DNA of 13,069 bases, from contig DXOJ01000537.1 in NCBI GenBank assembly GCA_019412865.1, positions 1-13,069 of the forward strand, in the 5' to 3' direction. The notes under the pieces are model-generated. The model did no database searches and had not been told where the DNA came from. It worked only from the letters and a program-made list of their open reading frames with translations. Made by a program: the position numbers and the translations under genes. The stretch's first letter is position 1, and each line of letters starts with the position of its first letter. Of the stretch, positions 6,000 through 13,069 are shown piece by piece. Source of the stretch: Bacteroides sp. (GTDB lineage: Bacteria > Bacteroidota > Bacteroidia > Bacteroidales > Bacteroidaceae).

Positions 6000-7649
6000 T
6001 TATTTTATAAAATCATTCTGTAGCTCTTTGTATATGCTTTTCATTTGCCAGACATCCATACTAATAAGAGTAGCATCTCTTCCCTGTGATTTTAGAGAAA
6101 TCCCTACACTTTCTTTTTTGCCTGGATAAACTCGGGTTGTTACTACTTGTTTGTCATTAACAAAGATTTCAATAATACTTTTGTCTATAAATATATGTAA
6201 CTTAAGCGTTTCGTTCGGCTTAAGATATACAGGAGCAAGTTCTGGTGCTCTGGATATTACATCCGGGAGTATGGAAGAGTGGGCGGTTTCAAGTGAAATC
6301 AAACTCCATCTTTGATTTTTCAGTGCAGGATTTGTTCTGACTAAGTCAACTCCTCTATCTTTGAAAAATTTGATAGAAGTAAATTCCTCTTTATCAGGTG
6401 AACGTAGAACATTCATTTCTATCATTGGTGAAGATTTTATATTGATCTCAGCTTTGATTTCAAGTGCATTTCCCTGTATGTTATCGATTATGATTTCTTT
6501 GTTTGCCGGTAGATGGGTCTTATCTATATGTTGATGGTGGGTACGGAGTGATTTATAATCTCCATAAGGTTGTATGTTGATTGTGTCACATTTGTCTAAT
6601 GTGAGTTTTCTCGGAAGTGTTGTAATACCTCTCCAGCCGGGAGATTTTTTGCCTGTATGCATGTTATGTATAACTATAACTCCTCCTTTGCCATCACTCG
6701 TTGCGCTTGGAGCATGTACCCCTCCGGGGAGAAAAGACATGAAGTTGAAACGTCCGTGAAATGTTGGATAAAAACAATGTTCTTCTTTATCGTAGTCTCC
6801 TAATAAATACTGGCTACCGGTTGTATGGCTAAAAAATAAAAAGATGTATCTGTTTCCTATTGGCCAAAAGTATGGACATGAAGCATCCTCTCCTGGTGGT
6901 AAGAAACATTCATTTTTCATGAAGTTATGTTCGTATTTCCAGTTTTTTAAGTCTTTTGAAGAGAAAAGAGAAGTTGATCGCATCGCTTTGTTACCAGGAC
7001 CTGTATTTGTCCGTCCTCCCGTCACGGCATAGTATATGCTGTCTTCTTTCCAAATGGCAGGGTCAAACACATAGTATGGCAGAGTCTCTCCTGATTTTAC
7101 TCTTGGAATGCCCGGTGTTGCTACCTTTTCCCAGTTTAGTAATAACGGATCGCTGGATGTAGCCACAATATCTCCTAAGTCAACTCCATAATACATAGCT
7201 ATGACTTTGTCTTTTTCGGCTAGGGTGGCACCGGAATAACACATGTTTTCCGGGCTGGGATATAAAGCTATGGGCAGATCTTTCCAGTGAATTAAATCAT
7301 GACTGACTGCATGTCCCCAGTGTTGTCTAAAATCTTTAGAGGGCAAATATTGATAAAATAAATGCCAATTTCCCTGCCAATAGCATAAACCGTTAGGATC
7401 GTGCAAAATACTTTCCGGACTAGAAAAGTGATAGATTGGTCTGTAGGGGTTGTTCTTCCATTCTTCCCGGCATTCGTTTAAATATTGTACGAAAGAATCT
7501 TTTTCTAGTTCTCTTAATTGATCTTTAAGATTGTTGGAAAAGTTTTTTTGTAATATCTTTGATTTGGGATAAGATGCCTGTTGAGCATAACATCCTATTG
7601 CAAGGAATATCGTACAAAATAGAAACGTGTAAATATTAACTCTGCTCAT
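6000..7649 (-). CDS. Divergent GH32-family (clan GH-J) glycoside hydrolase homolog, exported
   Basis: The protein has 549 residues. Residues 1-22 form a signal peptide; Cys20 in A-I-G-C could be a lipidation site, but cleavage after C-Y-A is also possible. The five-bladed propeller starts at about residue 75: I-L-H-D-P-N-G at 81-87 is the W-M-N-D-P-N-G motif with nucleophile Asp84, and W-H-L-F-Y-Q-Y follows at 95-101. F-D-P at 195-197 fits the R-D-P motif, Asp196 being the transition-state stabiliser, with the Arg missing. The third motif, normally E-C-P, reads D-A-S-C-P at 255-259, so the usual acid/base Glu is Ser257; Glu254 is nearby. The C-terminal beta-sandwich is typical, with I-F-I-D-K-S-I-I-E-I-F-V-N at 486-498. 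Classical GH32 enzymes cleave fructans or sucrose. The neighbours here point to amino sugars, so specificity is open. It starts 17 bases after the GH20 stop. Confidence 0.8.
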   Translation of the reverse strand: MSRVNIYTFLFCTIFLAIGCYAQQASYPKSKILQKNFSNNLKDQLRELEKDSFVQYLNECREEWKNNPYRPIYHFSSPESILHDPNGLCYWQGNWHLFYQYLPSKDFRQHWGHAVSHDLIHWKDLPIALYPSPENMCYSGATLAEKDKVIAMYYGVDLGDIVATSSDPLLLNWEKVATPGIPRVKSGETLPYYVFDPAIWKEDSIYYAVTGGRTNTGPGNKAMRSTSLFSSKDLKNWKYEHNFMKNECFLPPGEDASCPYFWPIGNRYIFLFFSHTTGSQYLLGDYDKEEHCFYPTFHGRFNFMSFLPGGVHAPSATSDGKGGVIVIHNMHTGKKSPGWRGITTLPRKLTLDKCDTINIQPYGDYKSLRTHHQHIDKTHLPANKEIIIDNIQGNALEIKAEINIKSSPMIEMNVLRSPDKEEFTSIKFFKDRGVDLVRTNPALKNQRWSLISLETAHSSILPDVISRAPELAPVYLKPNETLKLHIFIDKSIIEIFVNDKQVVTTRVYPGKKESVGISLKSQGRDATLISMDVWQMKSIYKELQNDFIK

Positions 7650-7666
7650 TTTTTTGATTGTTGATT

Positions 7667-9271
7667 TTATCTAACTGGTTCTCCGGTCTCTTTAGGGGTA
7701 AAAGGATCTGAATAGTAGATATGATCTTTCTTATATAAATCAAATTGTTTTTTTAGACGTATATTGAAAGAATTGATATTCTTATTCATTTCTTTTGTCC
7801 ATGCATTTTCAGCTAGTGCTGCTATCCGAGGAAATAGCATATAATCGAGTCTGTCCTCTGTTTCAATACGTTCTGTCCATAGATTAGCTTGTATTCCTAG
7901 TATGTTACAATTTTTAGGATATTTGACTGGTATATCTTGTGGACTGAAAGAATATACTTTCTGATAAGAGTTGCATGAAAATTTTCTCCAGTCAACCCCA
8001 TGTACTTGTAAAGTGTCTTGTGCATAATCAAGATACATTGGTAATCGTGGACATAATACAATATTAAATTTTCTAGCTAATGATTTCTGGAGTTGTTCAG
8101 GTCTATTCTGTCTCCAGAAAAATACGATGGTATGTTCAGGAGATAATTGGGAATCAGCAACTTCGTCCCAAGCTGCAACTTTGTTATGAATAAGCAGAAG
8201 AGAATCAGCCATCCTTTGAAAAAAGTAATTTTCTACGTCTTTTAAATTCTTCATTTTTTCATGTTTCATCAAGTCTTGGATATCCTTGTTAGTATTCCAA
8301 TCCTGATTGCCATAATGTACTTCATCTCCTCCAAGGTGGATTACTTGCGAGGGGAACAGCGCATCTACTTCTTTTAGGATGTCCGTTAAATAAGTGTATA
8401 CGGAATCTTTCCCGGGATTAAAGGTATATCCAGGATATTTAGGAGAACCGCCACCGCTAAATTCCGGATATGCTTTAGAAGCTGCAGATGCATGTCCCGG
8501 CATATCGATTTCAGGTATAATGTGGATGTTTCGTTCTAGAGCATAAGTTACGATTTCTTTTATTTCTTCTTGTGTGTAGAATTGAGCAGGAGTGTATTCT
8601 TCTCCATAATTGCCGATTCCTCCTATGAGGGCTAGTTTGGGATATTTTTTTATTTCTATTCTCCAACCTTGGGAATCGGTTAGATGCCAATGGAACCTAT
8701 TTAGTTTATAAAGGGCCATCCAGTTTAAAATCTGTTTTACTTTTTTTATACCCCAGAAATGACGGGCCTCATCTAACATAAAACCTCTCCAGGCATATAA
8801 AGGGTTGTCCTCTATTTCCCAGCACTCGATAGGTACAAGGGTGTCTTGTTGCGTGGATAATCTAGTTAATTGAATTAGAGACATGATACCATTTATCATT
8901 CCGCTTGGTTGTTCGGCTGTAATAGTTATGTCTTTGGTATGCATTTTTAAAGAATATCCTTCTGTTTTGAATTTATAGCCTTTCTTGAGTTTTATAATAT
9001 TGTATACTATGTTTGAATTCTGAGTTTCTTTATCAGGAAGTGTGCTTACGGCGATTGAAGTATATCGGAGAAGTTCTTTCTGTAAAAGGTAAGCTTGAGG
9101 TTCAAACTCTTCGTTATATACAATAACACATCTGTTTGATAGTTGGAATGTTTCATTTATCCTACTACTGTTTTGTGGACATGGAATTAGAGGACAAGTA
9201 TTCTGTCCACGTATGATGGTAGTATTTAATATGTTTCCAATGAGAAATAATATTAGAAGAATTTTATTCAT
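7667..9271 (-). CDS. GH20 beta-N-acetylhexosaminidase, exported
   Basis: This 534-residue enzyme releases terminal beta-linked GlcNAc or GalNAc from oligosaccharides in the periplasm by substrate-assisted catalysis. It has a Sec signal peptide (about residues 1-22) and no lipobox. Residues 25-150 form the GH20b N-terminal domain (I-P-C-P-Q at 29-33). The (beta/alpha)8 barrel follows: W-R-G-F-M-L-D-E-A-R-H-F at 161-172 with sugar-binding Arg162, F-H-W-H-L-T-D-S-Q-G-W-R at 193-204, P-E-I-D-M-P-G-H at 253-260, and the catalytic pair Asp316-Glu317 in H-L-G-G-D-E-V. A-A-W-D-E at 366-370, Y-L-D at 413-415 and L-W-T-E at 464-467 complete the substrate pocket. All key residues are present. It ends soon after the barrel, without an added binding module. 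The 90-base gap before it contains a strong inverted repeat. Confidence 0.95.
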   Translation of the reverse strand: MNKILLILFLIGNILNTTIIRGQNTCPLIPCPQNSSRINETFQLSNRCVIVYNEEFEPQAYLLQKELLRYTSIAVSTLPDKETQNSNIVYNIIKLKKGYKFKTEGYSLKMHTKDITITAEQPSGMINGIMSLIQLTRLSTQQDTLVPIECWEIEDNPLYAWRGFMLDEARHFWGIKKVKQILNWMALYKLNRFHWHLTDSQGWRIEIKKYPKLALIGGIGNYGEEYTPAQFYTQEEIKEIVTYALERNIHIIPEIDMPGHASAASKAYPEFSGGGSPKYPGYTFNPGKDSVYTYLTDILKEVDALFPSQVIHLGGDEVHYGNQDWNTNKDIQDLMKHEKMKNLKDVENYFFQRMADSLLLIHNKVAAWDEVADSQLSPEHTIVFFWRQNRPEQLQKSLARKFNIVLCPRLPMYLDYAQDTLQVHGVDWRKFSCNSYQKVYSFSPQDIPVKYPKNCNILGIQANLWTERIETEDRLDYMLFPRIAALAENAWTKEMNKNINSFNIRLKKQFDLYKKDHIYYSDPFTPKETGEPVR

Positions 9272-9273
9272 GT

Positions 9274-9288
9274 TTTTATCGGATAAAA
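9274..9288. promoter_or_regulatory. Small perfect palindrome next to the GH20 start codon
   Basis: TTTTATC and GATAAAA, 7-bp exact reverse complements separated by one base, end two bases before the GH20 ATG. The centre is too tight to form a hairpin, so an operator-like site or chance in AT-rich DNA are the options. It covers the place where a ribosome binding site would be; no Shine-Dalgarno is visible there. Confidence 0.25.
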
Positions 9289-9296
9289 TGAAGAAT

Positions 9297-9347
9297 ATTA
9301 CAGTTTAATATAAATGAGTTAAGATTCCATTTATATTAAACTGTAAT
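9297..9347. repeat. Perfect 20-bp inverted repeat (AT-rich hairpin) between the lipoprotein and GH20 genes
   Basis: The arm at 9297-9316 is the exact reverse complement of 9328-9347, with an 11-base loop between. It lies 14 bases after the lipoprotein stop and 25 bases before the GH20 ATG, filling most of that gap. The stem has very few G-C pairs. On the minus strand the sequence after it is T-rich but not a clean T tract. It may act as a weak terminator, a 3'-end stabiliser or a processing site that sets different levels for the binding proteins upstream and the enzymes downstream. The structure is certain from sequence; the role is inferred. Confidence 0.75.
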
Positions 9348-9361
9348 TAAAGAATGTTCTG

Positions 9362-10108
9362 TTATTTCGTTTCTGTCAAACTGATGTCATCTAGATTGAC
9401 TAATGTTTTCAGTGTTTTTTGTGCACTGTCTATCTCCGGTACAATGTTGAAAAATATGGCACATTTCTCAAAACTTTTACCTGGATTTTTCTGGATAATA
9501 TCGGGAAGATCAAAAGTGATATTATATTCTTTCCAACCTTCTGTTTTTTCTAACGTGATAACTTTTTCATACGTATAGTCTGTATTTACGTTTGCTCCTG
9601 TTGAGGACACAATTCCCACGACTATTTTTTCTGCATGGTTTATATTTGCAGCAACATTCGTTGTACCCCAAACAAGATTTGGACGATAATAGAAAAATTG
9701 TAGTTTGTATTTTTTGCTGTCATCCAGGGATAAACGTTGTGCAACTCCCTGAAGGTGTTCTAAATTATTGGCATGACTGCTATATTTAGCTGCATCAGCA
9801 TTAGCTGCAGTATAAATAACTACAGATTTGTTCCCAGAATGTGAGATTGGTGTCCCGCCACCTGCATAGGTAATAGATGTATCATCAATATAGGTAAACC
9901 AGAACCATGAGTTATTGTTACATCTATGGAACCAGACATTATCAGGAACAGTAATGGCACCATCTGCTGTAGGAAATGTTTTTTGTGCTGTAGTATCAAA
10001 GAAACCGCTAAGCCTTAGAGGGCGGACAAGTTCGTTTGTATGTACAACGGGGGCTATGGAAGATGGCTCTATCTTATCCTCAAATCCGCCATTTGTAATT
10101 AGGTTATC
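9362..10108 (-). other. C-terminal carbohydrate-binding-like module of the surface lipoprotein
   Basis: This covers residues 590-837. It opens with N-G-G-F-E at 595-599 and closes with L-V-N-L-D-D-I-S-L at 825-833, the usual first and last strands of CBM4/CBM16-like jelly rolls. An aromatic-rich run (W648, F649, W657, F658, W659, F660) could form a sugar-binding face. Family assignment is by pattern only. Confidence 0.5.
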
Positions 10109-11875
10109 AGTAGCAGGCTTTTCTTCTTCGGGTAATGTCTTGTCGATAATATTTTTATGATTTTCGTAGAAAGTTTTTGTAGCCTTCATGATACCTAAGT
10201 TTTCACTATATTCGATAGGGTCATTTTTTTGGCAATTACCGATAATGACAATACCATCACATCTTCGGTACAAATATTCAAGAGCATTCAACCAGGTAGC
10301 TTCCTTGATTGGCTTGTATGCATCGGCAAAAGCTTCATAGTCTTCTGGTATAGTTCCTGTCTTGTTGAAATAATTAGTCATGATACAGGCGAATATTTTC
10401 TTGTTTGGATTGTTCCACTTAGCTTCTTCCAGAATTGCGGAGCAATCTTGTTTCCAGGTATCCAAATCGTCATTGATGATTGTAACTTCAGGATATAATA
10501 CATCCGCATATTCCCTGATTCCTCTCATGGGTTCTACCGCGTATCTCTGCCATGAGTCATTTCTTTGAAAATCAGATTGAGTATAGTTGGTGACTCTGAG
10601 AGAGGTGAGGCTTGTGGGACCAACACCACGATACCCGATTGTAACTTTTGAGTTATTATCTTTGAATGTGCTATATACAGTTTGGAAACGTGACATCATT
10701 GCACTATTATCTGTAGAACGGTCCGCATGCCATGTACTGATAGATATACAAACTGGATGTGTGGCATCAGTTGCTAAATTCTTGATCTTGTCGATGACAG
10801 GAGGATATACACTACCTTGCTTTTCTGTTTCGGAAACATTAGCTTCACTGATTACTGATATGGGTTGTATACCATAGCTTAATAGATTTGAAGGAGTATT
10901 CTGGAAATTTAATGAACCATATACATAGAATTCTGTAGGCTCTGATCCGCCATCATCGCCACCGCCTATCGGCTTGTCTAATTTAATGTTAGCTTTGTGC
11001 CGTTCGATAAATGTTTTTGTAGCACTATACATTGCCTGGACTTTTGTGTCATTCCACGCAACGTCAGTTTCACCATCTTCACCTTTTCCATTCGACCATA
11101 TCACTGCTCCATCTAAATATGTATAACATCCTTCCAGTATCTTATCCCATTTTTCAGCAGGAATGAATTTCATATAGTCAGGATTGTTTTTGAGATTATA
11201 ATATTGCGGCCAGATATATCCGATAATCTTTTTATCAGGAAATTTCTCTTTGATATATTCTACTGTCGTTTTCAAATCTTTCAGCCATTGATCTACGTCC
11301 GGAGTCATGATATATAATGAGGGATAAAGAACATCTGAAACTTCACCGGCAGAGAGCCTTCTTTCGCTGTTTTTCTTCCATAATTTAATAATCTCTTCTT
11401 CTGGTTCAGTTCTATTATATCTGAAAACATTTAAATCGCTCACAGGTATACCATAATTACCGACAGTACAACTGGGAATTTCTTTTTTAAAAGCGTCAAA
11501 TACGGTTTTCAATCCGGTTTTAATTTCTTCATCGGTCTTGTTTGAATACCAAGCTTCAATGTCAGTGCTGACGGCTTGATAATTGGATGTTTTTGTGATA
11601 CTGATTTGAGTAGCAACTTTATCCATATCAATCTCTTCATTAGTTAACAAGAAAGCTTCATAAATTAAGCGTATGTTAGAGATCATATCCGATGTAAGAT
11701 CCGGTTTATTCTTATAACTCATCGCATCGTAAACAACAAATTCTTTTGTTTCCGGAGTAGGTTCAATTTCCTCTTCTAAATAAGGAGGACGAATGGTGTC
11801 GTCACTACATGCAGTAATGAACAGCATGGCAGTGAATAGTAACATGGTCAACCATTTAATCTCTGATGTTTTCAT
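9362..11875 (-). CDS. Surface lipoprotein with two tandem TIM-barrel-like domains (GH56/GH18-like) and a C-terminal binding-like module
   Basis: I do not recognise a named family for this 837-residue protein. The signal peptide ends in I-T-A-C (Cys23), followed by S-D-D, which resembles the Bacteroidetes surface-export signal. An acidic, proline-rich tether runs to residue 44. Residues 45-297 and 315-577 are two copies of one domain: both show Y-G or G-Y turns, D-V-L-Y-P (181-185; 458-462), a following D-x-x-x-W segment, and T-K-T-F near the end (286-289; 566-569). Copy 1 has D105-I-E107-A-W109; copy 2 aligns there as S378-I-S380-T-W382, so the acids are lost. A D-x-E-x-W motif followed by an L-Y-P-S-x-Y strand and a D-G-A-V-I-W strand recalls GH56 hyaluronidases. 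Residues 590-837 begin N-L-I-T-N-G-G-F-E-D and end in a D-D-I-S-L strand, as in jelly-roll carbohydrate-binding modules. Its place right after SusD is where surface glycan-binding proteins or endo-acting enzymes sit. Confidence 0.8.
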   Translation of the reverse strand: MKTSEIKWLTMLLFTAMLFITACSDDTIRPPYLEEEIEPTPETKEFVVYDAMSYKNKPDLTSDMISNIRLIYEAFLLTNEEIDMDKVATQISITKTSNYQAVSTDIEAWYSNKTDEEIKTGLKTVFDAFKKEIPSCTVGNYGIPVSDLNVFRYNRTEPEEEIIKLWKKNSERRLSAGEVSDVLYPSLYIMTPDVDQWLKDLKTTVEYIKEKFPDKKIIGYIWPQYYNLKNNPDYMKFIPAEKWDKILEGCYTYLDGAVIWSNGKGEDGETDVAWNDTKVQAMYSATKTFIERHKANIKLDKPIGGGDDGGSEPTEFYVYGSLNFQNTPSNLLSYGIQPISVISEANVSETEKQGSVYPPVIDKIKNLATDATHPVCISISTWHADRSTDNSAMMSRFQTVYSTFKDNNSKVTIGYRGVGPTSLTSLRVTNYTQSDFQRNDSWQRYAVEPMRGIREYADVLYPEVTIINDDLDTWKQDCSAILEEAKWNNPNKKIFACIMTNYFNKTGTIPEDYEAFADAYKPIKEATWLNALEYLYRRCDGIVIIGNCQKNDPIEYSENLGIMKATKTFYENHKNIIDKTLPEEEKPATDNLITNGGFEDKIEPSSIAPVVHTNELVRPLRLSGFFDTTAQKTFPTADGAITVPDNVWFHRCNNNSWFWFTYIDDTSITYAGGGTPISHSGNKSVVIYTAANADAAKYSSHANNLEHLQGVAQRLSLDDSKKYKLQFFYYRPNLVWGTTNVAANINHAEKIVVGIVSSTGANVNTDYTYEKVITLEKTEGWKEYNITFDLPDIIQKNPGKSFEKCAIFFNIVPEIDSAQKTLKTLVNLDDISLTETK
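10145..10933 (-). repeat. Second copy of the tandem barrel-like domain, acidic motif lost
   Basis: This spans residues 315-577 of the lipoprotein. It parallels the first copy along its whole length, but the D-x-E acids are Ser378 and Ser380 (codons at 10730-10744) while the following Trp is kept (Trp382). This looks like a copy turned into a binding domain, or one that never was catalytic. Confidence 0.65.
10985..11743 (-). repeat. First copy of the tandem barrel-like domain, with D-x-E-x-W motif
   Basis: This spans residues 45-297 of the lipoprotein. D-I-E-A-W at 105-109 (codons at 11549-11563) follows a hydrophobic strand, and Y-G-I-P (141-144), D-V-L-Y-P-S-L-Y (181-188) and D-G-A-V-I-W (255-260) follow in the order seen in GH56 barrels. 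A Gly-Gly-Gly-Asp-Asp-Gly-Gly linker at about 304-310 joins it to the second copy. Confidence 0.65.
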
Positions 11876-11902
11876 ATAGTTCTTGATTTTGTGATAAATT
11901 AC

Positions 11903-13069
11903 TTAATAGCCAGGGTTGTTTTTCCAACCTCTGAGTTCGCATTGTCTTACAGGTATCGGGAAAAGATAATTCTCTTTATTAGCGTTTAATCTCGCTCCAA
12001 TTGCTGCATTCTTGCCTATAGCCTCGTCTACTTTTTCTGTTCTTACCAATTGGAACCATCTTTTGAATTCAAATACATTTTCCCAGCCAAATTCATCGAA
12101 TACCGCATCTGCAAATTTTTCTGGTGTTAAACCTGCATATTGATGACTTTGATCTCCAAATGCTCTGTCTCTGACTCTATTTAAACATTTATACGCAAGA
12201 GTGTTGGGGGAACCCTCTGCTTTATTGCTGGCTTCGGCATAAATTAGCAATACGTCTGCAAATCTGTAAATAGGAGTGAGACCTTCTGAAAGTGAACTAC
12301 GTGTAGAGGTGTTTCCATCAATACCGTATGTTCCACAGCCTCCATAGTTCCTGTATTTCCGGATAAAAGGTGCGCCTATATCAAAGTCTTCCCAGTCAAT
12401 CCGATTTCCTTTAGTATCCACGGTTGATGTAATATAGCAGAATTCTTTTCTTTTGTCATTAGGGAAGTTTTTGAAGAATACAGGATCACCTACATAGTCA
12501 TACCAGCCATTTTCTTCTTTTCCAAGATAGGATATGCCGTATTGGCTTGGTAAATAAGACAGTGAATGCTGTAGTGCGAATATATGTTCAGTTTTATCCG
12601 TCTTTTTAGCGTTCATCCAAAGATCTTTATATTCACCGACCAGATCGTAAGGTCCGTTTTCGATGATATCTTTTGCAGTTTTAGCAGCTTCTGCATAATA
12701 ATTTTCTTCTTTTAATGGCCATCCAGCCATGGTTATATATACGTCACTAAGCAAAGTCTTGGCGGCCCAGGTGGTTGGAGCCTGATTGTTATTGTCACGG
12801 CTTTGTAATGGTAGCAGGTTGATTGCATTACTTAAATCAGGAAGAATTATTCTTTCATAGATGTCTTTCACCGGTTTACGTGGCATATTACTACTCCCAT
12901 CTATGTCTGTACTTGAGTTAGGGTCTGTAATAGCAGGAGCATCTCCCCAATATCTTACGATATAGAAATAGGATAAGGCTCTGAAGAAATAGGCTTCTCC
13001 TAAATACTTATTACTTATTTGGGTGTCGAGATTTTCGTTTTCATTGATTAGATATATTATATTATTTGC
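11903..13069 (-). CDS. SusD/RagB-family outer-membrane nutrient-binding protein (partial, 5' end beyond right edge)
   Basis: The frame is open without a stop from 11903 to the right edge, giving 388 residues of a protein that usually has 500-600; the ATG at 12886 is internal, because the codons before it read as normal SusD sequence (Y-L-G-E-A-Y-F-F-R-A-L-S-Y-F, then V-R-Y-W-G-D-A-P). SusD proteins are surface lipoproteins that close over a SusC TonB-dependent channel and capture glycans. The C-terminal landmarks are present: Y-R-F-A-D-V-L-L-I-Y-A-E-A, N-R-V-R-D-R-A-F, E-F-K-R-W-F-Q-L-V-R, and the ending L-F-P-I-P with N-N-P-G-Y. The lost N-terminus should hold the signal peptide and lipobox, and a susC gene is expected further right. 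It is followed after 27 bases by the tandem-domain lipoprotein, so the two are co-transcribed. The family is certain; the glycan is not. Confidence 0.95.
   Translation of the reverse strand, partial: ANNIIYLINENENLDTQISNKYLGEAYFFRALSYFYIVRYWGDAPAITDPNSSTDIDGSSNMPRKPVKDIYERIILPDLSNAINLLPLQSRDNNNQAPTTWAAKTLLSDVYITMAGWPLKEENYYAEAAKTAKDIIENGPYDLVGEYKDLWMNAKKTDKTEHIFALQHSLSYLPSQYGISYLGKEENGWYDYVGDPVFFKNFPNDKRKEFCYITSTVDTKGNRIDWEDFDIGAPFIRKYRNYGGCGTYGIDGNTSTRSSLSEGLTPIYRFADVLLIYAEASNKAEGSPNTLAYKCLNRVRDRAFGDQSHQYAGLTPEKFADAVFDEFGWENVFEFKRWFQLVRTEKVDEAIGKNAAIGARLNANKENYLFPIPVRQCELRGWKNNPGY

Noticed and set aside
12884..12886. ATG as the start of the SusD gene
   Set aside because: The frame stays open to the right edge and the codons before this ATG encode typical SusD residues, so the ATG is internal.
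1..13069. CRISPR arrays, tRNA or rRNA genes, insertion sequences
   Set aside because: I saw no regularly spaced repeats, no tRNA- or rRNA-like segments, and no transposase or integrase reading frames; coding sequence covers nearly all of the window.

Overview
The window is AT-rich and reads almost entirely on the minus strand. The strongest taxonomic clue is a SusD-family outer-membrane protein followed by a surface lipoprotein, periplasmic glycoside hydrolases and sugar catabolism genes. That is the layout of a polysaccharide utilization locus (PUL) of Bacteroides or a close relative. The acidic residues right after the lipoprotein cysteine (C-S-D-D), the weak Shine-Dalgarno signals and a TAnnTTTG-type -7 box agree with this.

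In transcription order, from the right edge leftwards, the genes are: a SusD homolog whose 5' end lies outside the window; an 837-residue surface lipoprotein with two tandem TIM-barrel-like domains and a C-terminal carbohydrate-binding-like module; a GH20 beta-N-acetylhexosaminidase; a divergent GH32 homolog; an FHS-family sugar permease; NagA; a NagB-like isomerase; two Gfo/Idh/MocA oxidoreductases carrying export signals, one of them a lipoprotein; and at the left edge the start of what looks like an ApbE flavin transferase. Most gaps are 4-32 bases and nagA and nagB overlap. The two larger gaps each hold structure: about 90 bases before GH20 contain a 20-bp perfect inverted repeat, and about 110 bases before the permease contain a -7-like box inside a short inverted repeat.

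The likely logic is capture of an N-acetylhexosamine-containing glycan at the cell surface (SusD, lipoprotein), trimming in the periplasm (GH20, perhaps GH32-like), import of a monosaccharide by the permease, and cytoplasmic deacetylation and deamination-isomerisation by NagA and the NagB-like enzyme. No sugar kinase, SusC or regulator is visible; they would have to lie outside the window.

What makes the locus unusual is that several enzymes depart from family norms. The first barrel of the lipoprotein carries a D-x-E-x-W motif and a layout reminiscent of GH56 hyaluronidases, and the second barrel has lost both acids. The GH32 homolog lacks the acid/base glutamate. The NagB homolog lacks the usual phosphate loop and has Asn where the catalytic Asp should be. 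The oxidoreductases appear to be exported and sit beside a flavinylation gene. Together these suggest a locus for an atypical amino sugar glycan, possibly with periplasmic redox chemistry; that reading is inference.
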